A DNA stretch of 64,000 nt from Antedon mediterranea (Eukaryota > Echinodermata > Crinoidea > Comatulida > Antedonidae): NCBI RefSeq assembly GCF_964355755.1, contig NC_092678.1, positions 11,068,922 through 11,132,921 on the forward strand, in the 5' to 3' direction. Positions 51,668-61,576 of the stretch are shown here, piece by piece. Under the pieces are notes generated by a model. The model had not been told where the DNA came from and made no database searches. It worked only from the letters and a program-made list of their open reading frames with translations. The position numbers and the translations under genes are program-made. Every line of letters starts with the position of its first letter. Positions within the stretch are counted from its first letter, which is position 1.

Positions 51668-52699
51668 TTTCAACTAGTGTTAAGGTATCAGAAAAAGTCA
51701 AGCGCCCTCAGTGTTAGCAGACGAGGCTCCCCCGAGTCGCGCGGACATATAATTTTTGTTTACAAACCATTATTTCGCGAACGCCAAATTAAATTTCGCT
51801 ATCGTCAGTTTTTATGTAGTAAAAACATTTTATACAAAACTAAACGATTAAAAAAAGTGTATGTTCAATTAAAAAATAAATATTTTATTGTTTCTTTACT
51901 ATAAATTAATAAATAAACGAGGATATTGTCCATTTTACTGAAATACTCTCCCGCACATAAACCAGGAAGTTGAGATAAACTGTGTAATGAAATAGTAAAC
52001 AATCGTAAGTAGAAAATATCATTGTATTCTTTACTTTATTTTTGGATATAATTCATTTTTTTAGAAAAAGAACGAACTAGAATATAGTCCATCATTATTA
52101 TATAAACAAAATAATACTAGTTTTGTTAATATAGCCTGGTTCAGTTTTTAGTAAAACTCGCATATTTTGCAACTCTTTTATACATTGTTATTGTTATCGG
52201 CGAGAAAACGGTTTGGCGATAGGCTTAGAAAGTGCGTTGACGCGCGCGATGACCGTGACAGTAATGTGGGCCTAGAATGAAGCTAGGCCGAAACATAGAA
52301 AATTCGTAATAGTTAAACCTTTAATTACCTTAATCCTAAATGTAATCATTATAACTGTTACCAAATAATTAATGGCATGTGTTTATAATAATAATTATTG
52401 CTTTCCTGGTGCATTTTTAGGCTAGCTGGTGTGACTGAAGTGACAGTCACAGCCTAGGCTAGGCCTTAATAATATTAATACATTTTTACAGCATAATAAT
52501 GGTTTAATATTTTGGCTATTAGCTCTCTTGTTTGGATTTGTTTGGACACAAAATTTGAAGTACTGTAGATTTAAAAATTGATTTATTTTTAAAGGAAAGT
52601 ACAGTTGCATCTATTGTTTTTGTAATCAAGATGACATCAGAACCAACAATGTTCCTCAAGCCTGTAGATATCTCAAGGCCTACAAGTCTTTTGTAGACC
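51668..52699. other. Possible 5' flank of the internal gene
   Basis: The region holds a CpG-containing patch (GACGCGCGCGATGACCGTGAC near 52240) in otherwise AT-rich DNA, AGGCCTAGGC-type low-complexity words near 52450, and TATATAAAC near 52097. It could be a promoter and 5' UTR for the exons from 52700. The open frames at 51581-51904 (+) and 52422-52764 (-) show no family features. Confidence 0.35.
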
Positions 52700-53801
52700 A
52701 TGGCAGTGAAAAAAAGAAGCAAAACAATATCGCACAGCGTTGTTAGGCCATACCTGGTAGACATTGAATTAAACAGGATAGGTAAATAATCATAACCACC
52801 TCTTTAGAAAGTTTAATACACACTCCAAACAATGAAATGTGTGTTTGTACTTCATATTAAAGAACAATGTTAGTATAAAATAACTGTCGAAACAAACAAT
52901 TGTTACAGTAATTTATAAATATACCTCTTTTCTTTATTAAATATTTCCTCAATCAACTATTTTTCCAGGTGTCAATATGTTATAATATTCAACATGCGAC
53001 AGGATGCTGACATCTTGACTGGTAAATTCAAATGTTGTTTCAACTTTACATTGACATTACATAATAACTCAATTGGTCAAGTTGCTCTTTAAATATACAT
53101 TGTCCCTTTGAGCATAGAATTTCAAAATTGTTTATCCTGTTTTTATGCATAATAAAGCAAACCTTTGGCTGGAACTTATTTTCCTATGAATTATCCATAT
53201 CATTATCTGCTACAAGAAATAGTTGTTAACATTTTTTAAATATAATAATTTTGATGCTCATTTTTTATGCAGATTGACGTTTATTTGGTTGACCAATATT
53301 GTTTAATCTCAGGTGATCATCTAGCAGAAAGAGAAAATCAGAAGCTGCAGCACATCGACATGCTACAAAGTACAATGATTAAAATCCAGTCTTTAGAAGA
53401 GAATCTTGAGCATTTAAGAAATGAACTCTCAGTGTCACTTGTGACAAAACAGCATAGTAAGATTGCAGAGACTGGCCACAGACTAAATCTAAAAGAACAA
53501 GAGGTCAAAGACTTGGTCAGTCCTACATTATACACCTTTCAAATTTTGTCTAAAACATGCAAATACTATAAAAATTAATGCCATATTTCTTTTACATATT
53601 TTATATAGTGAACTACTATGAACCAAGAGATTTGAAACTGGACCTCTATGTACAAAAATGGACGAGGTATTTAGAAAAAATTAATTCCTCGACAGCAGTA
53701 CCATGGAAAAAGTTTTGTGGGAAATCATGAAGTCACATCTGACGTTTATTTCACCTGAGATCCAGCATGAAGTAACTAAGTGGAGAAAAGTTGAGGAATA
53801 G
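52700..53801 (+). CDS. Candidate spliced gene, short coiled-coil protein, unknown family
   Basis: ATG at 52700 sits in a strong context (ACCATGG). It encodes MAVKKRSKTISHSVV and RPYLVDIELNRI and reaches a GTAAAT donor at 52782, phase 1. A second possible first exon (ATG 52994, MRQDADILT) ends at a GTAAAT donor at 53022, also phase 1. Either joins an acceptor (AATCTCAG) at 53312, completing a Gly codon, then DHLAERENQKLQHIDMLQST, SLEENLEHLRNELSVS and LNLKEQEVKDL up to a weak donor (GTCAGT) at 53516. Exon 2 is heptad-like with charged and leucine positions, a likely coiled coil. Further on, after an acceptor at 53608, two overlapping frames are open: YYEPRDLKLDLYVQKW to a stop at 53730, and MEKVLWEIMKSHLTFISPEI to a stop at 53801. 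Neither follows in phase from exon 2, so the 3' part is uncertain or broken. I do not recognise the family. The gene lies inside the 6.07 kb insertion. Confidence 0.45.
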
Positions 53802-53960
53802 TTTGCTATTTCTCAGTTAATTGTTACAGTATTGCATATTATTATGTACAGTATACTGTATGAATGGTAGTATTTTTTTGTGTTATTGCTAGAACAATGA
53901 TTTTGTAAATATTTAACAAATGGTATATGAATTGTAAATGAATTTAATTTTTTGGAAGCT

Positions 53961-54890
53961 ATTTTATTTTAATTTGGTTTATATATATTATTGATTGATA
54001 ACGGAAATTGATGTTATTTAGTGATTTAGATTGTGATTGCATATATAATACAATACAAATATGAAAGAAATATACATTTATAATTAAATATCTAATGTCA
54101 CAGTACTCTATAGCTTCTTTCTATTAATATATTACAGATCTTTGACTAAGACATGCTAGGTAGGCTGCTAGTCTTTAACCTGCTGATGATGTAGCCTAGC
54201 CTATATATAATATAGGCCTAGCTAGGCTAGGCCTGTAACCTGGCCTACTCTGTACTCCTCTCTCCCAATATGAATGATTATTAAAAAAGCTTAGGCCTAG
54301 GCTAGGCCTAATTTTTAATTAGGACCAGGAACAAGTAATTAATCAGCTTTATAACAGGTCAACTGTCACTCAGGCCCCCGAATAGACATGTTGACGTGTT
54401 AAATATAAACAGTTATTTTATTTTAATTTGGTTTATATATTAATAATTATTGATTGATAACGGAAATTGATGTTATTTACTGATTTAGATTGTGATTGCA
54501 TATCAAAATAATAAATATACAATACAAATATGAAAGAAATATGCATTTATGATTAAATATCTAATGTCACAGTACTCTATATCTTCTTTCTATTAATATA
54601 TTACAGATCTTTGACTAAGACATGCTAGGTAGGCTGCTAGCCTTTAACCTGCTGATGATGTAGCCTAGCCTATTATGAAGGCCTAGCTAGGCTACTAGGC
54701 TAGGCCTGTAGCCTGGCCTACTCTGTACTCCTCTCCCAATATGAATGATTATTAAAAAAGCTTAGGCCTAGACTAGGCCTAATTTTTAATTAGGACCAGG
54801 AACAAGTAATTAATCAGCTTTATAACAGGTCAACTGTCACTCAGGCCCTCCGAATATACATGTTTACGTGTTAAAAATAAACAGCCATAA
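53961..54890. repeat. Direct duplication, ~460 bp x 2
   Basis: The block starting TTTTATTTTAATTTGGTTTA is repeated with TTGATTGATA at 53991 and 54450 (offset 459). Both copies contain AACGGAAATTGATGTTATTT, CTTTGACTAAGACATGC, CTAGGCC runs and AACAAGTAATTAATCAGC. Differences are small indels in the AGGCCTAG and TATA runs. It lies downstream of the candidate gene and is noncoding. Confidence 0.88.
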
Positions 54891-55420
54891 TATAGTCTTA
54901 CACAGCTGGTTTTAACCACGCAATGGGGCCTGGGCATAGCCTATTATAAGCTAGCATAGGAAAAAATCCAGCCAGGCAATATGAATACGATCCTTGTTAA
55001 AACATTCAAGGATAACTAAAGTATCCAACTAAATCAAAGAATTCAACAGAAAAAATTATTTTTAAACTGATATGGAAAACAACATTTATACCTACTTTTT
55101 AAATGTATCGCTTGAGAAAAAAACTGGCGTTGGGTGTACAATTTTCAATTACATTACCTCTTAAAATCCACGTGATAAAACGACGACAACATGTTTTTCA
55201 CCTTCATCCAGGGTTGTTCTAATGAATATTCATTATTTTTCTGACTTTCGCGGTCTTTATTTGTTTTTATTGGCTATTAAAAAACAGTCGTTTTATGCTT
55301 GATTGCTTCCGGGTTTCCTCATGTGGTTTGTATACAATATGTTTTCGGAATCGCTACTCCATAAAACGCTATGAAACGTTGGGGGAACTGCACTTAATTC
55401 ATATTTCTGGAACAGCTGTG
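54891..55420. other. Right end of the 6.07 kb insertion
   Basis: Non-repeat sequence with a perfect palindrome, TAATGAATATTCATTA (55220-55235), followed by TTGGCTATTAAAAA (a CCAAT-type word on the minus strand) and then the terminal AACAGCTGTG. No gene is seen. Confidence 0.45.
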
Positions 55421-57028
55421 TGTAGCATTCATGTTTTTAATCATATAAAATTTGAATAAAATTAATCGAACCATTTTTAAGGTCAGTAGAGGTCAAAAGG
55501 TCACTGACCTTTTGCAAAATTGCAAATATTTGCCATAATGAGATACATTTCAATATCAAATCTCCAATTTTCAATATTTTTTATTTTAATTGTGTTTTAC
55601 TTGTGTTAAGTGACATATTGAATAACAAAATATGTGTTAACATGAAAAAAATTGCACTGCATTAATACCAATTGTCATGTAATTTTGTTATTCTTCAAAA
55701 TTACAATAAAAAGACATTTTTGGGGTAGGGGGTAACAATTATCCCAATAACCCAAGAATCCAACACCTAATTAGTATTATCTTGGTACCATTGTGTAGCA
55801 TACATCTTTTAAAATCTTATAAAATTTAAATAAATTAATCGGACTATTAGTAGGGTCAGTAGAGGTCAAAAGGTCATTGACCTTTTACAAAAATAGACAT
55901 TTTTGCCAAAATATAGATAAATTTCAACATAGTATCTATAATTTTCAATATGTTTTATCTTAATTGTGTTTTACTTGTGCTTACTGACATATTGAATAAG
56001 AAAATATATGTTAACAAGATTAAAATTGCAGTTCATTATACAGAAATTATCATTTTTTATTCTTAAAAATTCCAATAAAAATACATTTTTTGGGGTAGGG
56101 TGTAACATTAATAGCAATAACCCAAGAATCAAACATCTAATTAGTATGATCTTGGAGTCGTTGTGTAGCATTCGTGTTTTTTAATCATATAGAATTTTAA
56201 TAAAATTAATCGAACCATGTTTAAGGTCAGTAGAGGTCAAAAAGGTCACTGACCTTTTGCAAAATTGCAAATATTTGCTATAATGAGATACATTTCAATA
56301 TCAAATCTCCAATTTTTTCAATACTTTTTATTTTAATTGTGTTTTACTTGTGTTTACTGACATATTGAATAGCAAAATATGTGTTAACATGAAAAAAATT
56401 GCACTGCTTTAATACCAATTGTCATGTAATTTTTTTATTCTTCAAAATTACAATAAAAAGACATTTTTGGGGTATGGGGTAACAATTATCCCAATAACCC
56501 AAGAATCCAACACCTAATTAGTATTATCTTGGTACCATTGTGTAGCATACATCTTTTAAAATCTTATAAAATTTAAATAAAATTTATCGGACTATTAGTA
56601 GGGTCAGTAGAGGTCAAAAGGTCATTGACCTTTTACAAAAATGCACATTTTTGCCAAAATATAGATAAATTTCAACATAGTATCTATAATTTTCAATATG
56701 TTTTATCTTAATTGTGTTTTATTTGTGCTTACTGACATATTGAATAAGAAAATATATGTTAACAAGATTAAAATTGCAGTTCATTATACACAAATTATCA
56801 TTTTTTATTCTTAAAAATTGTAATAAAAATACATTTGGTGTAACATTAATAGCAATAACTCAAGAATCAAACATCTAATTAGTATGATCTTGGTGTCGTT
56901 GTGTAGCATTCGTGTTTTTTAACCATATAGAACTTTAATAAAATTAATCGAACCATGTTTAAGGTCAGTAGAGGTCAAAAAGGTCACTGACCTTTTGCAA
57001 AATTGCAAATATTTGCCATAATGAGATA
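55421..57028 (+). repeat. Repeat F, plus-orientation array (about 4.3 units)
   Basis: Two monomer types alternate. One has GGTAACAATTATCCCAATAAC and TTGGTACCATTGTGTAG. The other has GTAACATTAATAGCAATAAC and TGTCGTTGTGTAG. The dimer is therefore ~745 bp. Receptor-like clusters lie near 55480, 55853, 56224, 56601 and 56962. The array is cut in an ATGAGATA word at 57028 by the LINE. The minus-strand 66-codon frame at 55971-56171 is the recurrent frame of this repeat. Confidence 0.92.
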
Positions 57029-57707
57029 TATATATATATATGTGAACTTTATTCAATCAATCGTACATTTGTAATAATGGTAACCACAATAAGGTATAAT
57101 ATTACAGTAGTTTTTTACACAAAAAAAACAAGACCAATATAAATATAAATTATAAATATATACAATGATTATTTACAGTAATGATAAAAATAAAAATTAA
57201 TTGTTTATATTGACGATTATTGGAAACAGAAGTTGAATAATAAAAAACTGGAAAGTTTAGTTAGAGGTTTACAATCAATGGAAAAGATGAAAACATATAA
57301 TATTGGAAGTATTAAAAGTAGCATTGTTTAGGGAGATTACTGTATATTGGCAACGGCCTACAGTTGAACATGGTTTTAAGCAAAAGTTATATATTGATTG
57401 ATTGAATCGGGCATCACTATAAGCAAAGCTTTAAAATGTGATGTCCTATGTAAGAATTAAAAATTGGAAAAATTAAATAAATAAATAAATTACAATAAAA
57501 ACAATAACAATTAGTAAATATATATGTAAACAATAGAGACAATAAGCAATAATCATAAATGACAGTTGAATAAAAAAAAATATATATATATATATTATTA
57601 TACATGTAATAACAATTTCAAAAATATGACCAGAATAGATCATTCATAAAAAAAAGAAAAAAAGAAATCGATAATGAAAAATATTTTGTTCATAATACGT
57701 TGTGATT
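57029..57707 (-). other. LINE 3' UTR and tail
   Basis: AT-rich sequence after the ORF2 stop, with TA microsatellites at 57027-57041 and 57580-57597. On the minus strand the end reads GATTGAATAAAG then TTCACATATATATATA, i.e. a polyadenylation-type hexamer close to a TA tail. Open frames here (57417-57605) are low-complexity. Confidence 0.6.
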
Positions 57708-60183
57708 TTAGGTATTAGAATATTTTTTGAGGAGATTAGTATGAATTGTTTTTTTAAATAGTCCTATACTCTTGATTTTTCTTACTGAGTTTTCAAGGCT
57801 ATTCCATATCTTGGCACCCCTATAGCATATACTTTGTTGTCCTATTTTGGTTCTTTTTAGTACAGTGGTATAGTTTTTTTTATTCCTGGTATCATAATTA
57901 TGTGTTGATTCAATTGTTTGAAAGTAAGTGTCAAACGTAATTGGGAGCTGTTTATTATAAAATTGGAAGAGTAGTATTGCCATATGTTTTTCATAAAGAT
58001 CGAATATATTTAATGTGTTGGTTTGTATAAATAGCGGTTGGGAAGGATGTTGATAGTGGTTTTTTCTGGAGGATGTGAAGTCGGTTTAATTTACTTGGTC
58101 CAAAGGAGCCCCATACTACTATTGCATACGTTAAATGGGGAAGGATTATAGATTTATAAATTTGCAATAGAGTCATATATGGTAAAAAATACTTTAATTT
58201 ATTCAGAATTCCTATTATCTTTGAAACTTTGTTTGCAATGCCATCAATATGGGTACAGAAGGACAAAAATTTGTCTAAGGTAACTCCTAAGAATTTGATA
58301 TGGGTTACCTCTTCGAGTGTGGTGTTATTTACGTATATATGCATGTCTGTGAAGTCGGTTAAATTCTGGCGCCCTCTAAAGATTATATATTTAGTTTTAT
58401 TTGTATTAATTGAGAGTTTGTTAGCTCTAAACCAAGTGGTTAGTCGTTGTAATTCGCAGTTTAGTATATTACATGCAACTATGGGGTCATTATGTTTGAG
58501 GAATATGTTTGTATCGTCCGCGAATATGATAAGTTCGACAACTTTGCTTACACAAAATATGTCATTTATAAATAACAAAAATAGCAATGGGCCAATGATA
58601 GATCCCTGTGGAACACCAACTTTTACTTCTCTTTTTATTGATTTGTGTGATTCAATAGTAACATACTGAGTTCTGTGGTTTAGGTAACTCCTGAACCAGT
58701 CTAACACAATACCACGTATGCCATAGCATTCCATTTTATTGATTAGAATTCTATGATCGATCGTATCGAAAGCTTTCGACAGATCTAGGAAAACACCTAT
58801 AATGAATGAGTTGTTATCAATTTCTGATGTTATTTTTTCTAGTGTGTGTAGTAGAGCATGTGCAGTTGAATGTTTTTGTCGGAATCCATATTGAGATTGA
58901 TTTATTATGTTGTATTTATTAAGGTATGAAATGGTTTGGTCGTAGACAACTCTTTCATATATTTTATAAAGACATGGTAAGATTGATATGGGTCGATAAT
59001 TATTAAGGTTTTGCCTATCGCCACTTTTAAAAACAGGTATAGTTTTGGCACATTTTAGTTCATCAGGGAATCGGCCAGTGGCGAGTGAAACGTTTATTAA
59101 GTGTGAAATAGGTTTTGTAAGGTAGACGGAATTGTACTTGATATAGTGAGCACTGATATCATCGTGACCTGGTGTTTTATCTGTTTCTAATTTATTAATG
59201 TATGTCATTATTTCGTATTCTGTTGTGGGTCTGAAATACATAGAATTAAGGTAGTTACCAGTCAAATATGACGTTGGATCAATGGCAGGGTTGTTATCAT
59301 GGTTAATTTTGTCAGCTAATTGTTTCCCAATATTAATAAAGTAAGAATTGAATGCATCGGATTTTGTTTCTGGGTTAGTGTATGTCTCTGTCCCATGTTT
59401 TAGGTTTGATGGCAGTTTGGATTTTGTCTTCCTACCTAAAAGTTGATTAATGGCATTCCACGTTTCTTTCATATTATTTTTATTTTTTTCAAATTTATTA
59501 AAATAGTATTCCTTTTTTCGTTTTCTAATAATATTGGTAAGTACGTTTCTATAGTTTGTATATTTAGATTTATTTATGTTTGTCGGTCTACGTTTGTATT
59601 TGCTATATAATTTGTTTCTAGTAACAATTGACTTAGCAATTGATTCCGTTATCCAAGGAGATTGAAGTTTATTAGCTTTGAGTTTTATCTTGTTTATTGG
59701 AAAGCATATATTAACTAATGATTGCAGAGTTGTGGAAAAATGTTGATATGCTTTGTTTGCGTCATTTGATTCTAGGACATCCTGCCATTGTTGATTTGCA
59801 AGTTCATGCTTAAAATGATCAATGTTGTACTGTTTGTTTTCGCGTTTATAACAGTATTCGTTGTTATGATAATGGTGAGTTTCGGATGTGTTTATGCAGA
59901 ATATTGGAAGGTGGTCGGATATATCCGAATATATGATACCAGTGTTTATGTTATTTGTTAGATGGGAATTGTAGAGAATATTATCTATTATGGAAGCAGA
60001 GTTTTCTGTTATTCTTGTGGGCTTATTAATAAGAAAAATGAAGGACTGGGACTGGATATTGTCAAGGTGGGATTCGATGTTTTTGTCTCTCATGTGTTGG
60101 CTAATGTCTAAGTTCATATCACCAGTAATGTATGCTAGCTTATTTTCTTTGTTAATCATCTGCATGACTACCCACCCACCCAT
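57708..60183 (-). pseudogene. LINE ORF2: endonuclease remnant plus reverse transcriptase, frameshifted
   Basis: The main frame (60183 to 57991, 730 residues) starts inside the apurinic-type endonuclease. It has YITGDMNLDI at residues 18-27 and SDHLPI at 89-94. The endonuclease N-terminal half with its metal-binding Glu is missing. RT motifs follow: NYRPIS (395-400), GFRQKHST (433-440), DLSKAFD (467-473), PQGSIIGPLLF (525-535) and FADD (554-557). The three catalytic aspartates (467, 556, 557) are present. Near 58025 a frameshift breaks the C-terminus. The correct continuation is in the next frame (PLFIQTNTLNIFDLYEKH, then the 57983-57708 stretch with HNYDTRNKKNYTT, GQQSICYRGAKIWNSLEN and a stop at 57708). 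The product would nick and reverse-transcribe at target DNA. This copy should be inactive because of the lost N-terminus and the frameshift. Confidence 0.92.
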
Positions 60184-60566
60184 ATCGTTCCAATTTTATC
60201 CCATTCTTAATCCAAATCATAATACTTAATAGTGAGTGAATGAAAGCAATAGGGAGTCGTGTGTTGTGTTAAGCAATTGAGTTTTTCACTACTTGATTCA
60301 AAAACAATAGGCAAAGTATGTGACACGCAACACAGCAACAGATTACGTAACATGGTATTTAAGTCAGTGTGCCAATTCTTTCACCTGTTAATGTTTAGGT
60401 TATGTAAACACATAATCGCGATCGTGTTGATGTTTCAATTCCGTACAGTTTGAATTCTCCTAGTGGATACAATAAGTGGTACCCATTTTCTGCATATGGT
60501 TTAATGCAGGCAGGATATAGTCACAAATTGAATTCAATTAAAAACAAACGAACGAAAATAAAGAAG
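60184..60566 (-). pseudogene. Degraded junction between ORF1 and ORF2
   Basis: This 383 bp stretch should hold the first ~130 residues of the endonuclease, but all minus-strand frames are broken. One frame has GYHLLYPLGEFKLYGIETST then RSRLCVYIT before a stop. This might be eroded endonuclease sequence, but I cannot confirm it. The open frames on the plus strand here have no support. Confidence 0.35.
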
Positions 60567-61322
60567 TTATGTATACATTTTACCGTTAATGTAAAGGTTG
60601 CCATTTCTGAAGACAGTCTTTTTACCTTCTTCATACGCTTTCTTCATAACTTCTCGCAGGCCTCGCTTTTTGATAATATCTGCTACTGGCATATCTTCTA
60701 GTACAAACATCTCGGAATTTTTCATTATCGACTTAGCTCTTCTGAGTACTTCAAATCTCTGTGGTCGATATATAAATTTAACAATGATATGTCTTGGCTT
60801 ACCACTTATTGTTGATGGTTTTCATGTGCGATGAGCCGTTTCAATGACGATGTCGTTTAGGTTGAGTGTTTTATTTAGTAATTCCTTAATCTTTTTTGTT
60901 GCATTTTCGTTTGGTTCCTCAGTTATCCCACCAAATCTCAGGTTAAAACTCCTTGAATACCGTTCAAGATTCAGAATATCATTTTGTATACTGGTAATTT
61001 TTTTCTTTTCTGTTTCAAGTGTTCTTGAATCTTTCATTTCGCTATCATACGTTGTTACTTTCTTTTCAAGATCGTTGATTGAATCGGAGGTAAAAGTAAT
61101 GGATTTCTCCATATCTAATTGTTTTGCCTCCATTGAGTCAATTCTATTCATAATTGAGGTTTGATTTTTAAGTACGGAGTCTAGTTTTGTTTGCATTTCA
61201 GTTGTTAGCGTTTTAATCTCCCGCCTTAATAACTGGATTTCGCTGGTTTCTTCGGTGGGTGTCGCCTGGGTCGTTGAGGTGTCCGGAGGGGTACGTTCAG
61301 TTTGGTCCTTTTTTCTGACCAT
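60567..61322 (-). pseudogene. LINE ORF1, L1-type RNA-binding protein, one in-frame TGA
   Basis: The frame begins MVRKKDQTERTPPDTSTTQ at 61322 and is open for 166 codons to a TGA at 60824-60822. It then continues in the same frame for 84 more codons (KPSTISGKPRHIIVKFIYRP, RRAKSIMKNSEMF, YEEGKKTVFRNGNLYING) to TAA at 60569-60567. The layout is a Ser/Thr-rich N-terminus, a long coiled coil (about residues 25-115) and an RRM-like domain (from RSFNLRFGGITEE). A C-terminal basic domain follows, matching the L1 ORF1p (Transposase_22) pattern. ORF1p coats LINE RNA as a trimer. Since the TGA follows AHRT at a spot rich in Arg, a CGA-to-TGA change is the simplest explanation. Confidence 0.85.
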
Positions 61323-61490
61323 TTTCTTAGTTTTAGATCAAAAGACGATGACAGCATTAACCAATTTGTAATACTCACTTATTTAGCACAGTTGTCTTAT
61401 GGCTATTTTTGGCAAAACCTTACTTTATTTTTAATGAAGACGGAGCACTGGTTATACGGTTGCTAACTCATGATGCGCCCTCAAGCTAGA
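61323..61490 (-). other. LINE 5' region
   Basis: About 170 bp upstream of ORF1 on the minus strand, not part of repeat F, ending near CAAGCTAGATA where repeat F resumes. No promoter motif is evident; the element may be 5' truncated. Confidence 0.5.
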
Positions 61491-61576
61491 TACTGCATTA
61501 ATACCAATTGTCATGTAATTTTTTTATTCTTCAAAATTACAATAAAAAGACATTTTTGGGGTATGGGGTAACAATT
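61491..61576 (+). repeat. Repeat F, short plus-orientation remnant
   Basis: Sequence from CTGCATTAATACCAATTG to GGGGTATGGGGTAACAATTA continues the plus-orientation array after the LINE. It is immediately followed by its own reverse complement. Confidence 0.9.

Larger units (their letters stand above)
49356..55420. mobile_element. 6,065 bp insertion (putative DNA transposon) in repeat F, TGTA target duplication
   Basis: The left end is CACAGCTGTATGGAAAGCC; the right end reads ...AACAGCTGTG, giving CACAGCTGT inverted termini. The 4 bp TGTA is present at 49352-49355 and again at 55421-55424. The inverted copy of repeat F near 63433 has the uninterrupted site GTTGTGTAGCATTC, with a single TGTA. 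Inside are a 2.3 kb foldback at the left, a candidate spliced gene in the middle and a duplicated ~460 bp block to the right. CAC-starting ends with 4 bp duplications are described for Chapaev-type (CMC) DNA transposons. No transposase is visible, so if that placement is right this copy is non-autonomous or carries cargo. Confidence 0.82.
57029..61490 (-). mobile_element. Near full-length two-ORF LINE (non-LTR retrotransposon), inserted in repeat F
   Basis: On the minus strand the order is short 5' region, ORF1 (61322-60567), a damaged ORF2 (from ~60183), a 3' UTR of ~650 bp with AATAAA near 57049, and a TA-repeat tail (57027-57041). Repeat F flanks it on both sides in the same orientation. 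About 110 bp of repeat F are missing at the target, judged from the intact inverted copy at ~61662-61772. I see no clear target duplication. The RT sequence resembles Jockey/CR1-group elements; the exact clade is not assigned. Confidence 0.88.

Noticed and set aside
58229-58669. Plus-strand frames opposite the LINE (also 59990-60229, 60259-60834 and 60844-61164)
   Set aside because: They are antisense shadows of the LINE ORFs on the minus strand, or lie in its degraded junction.
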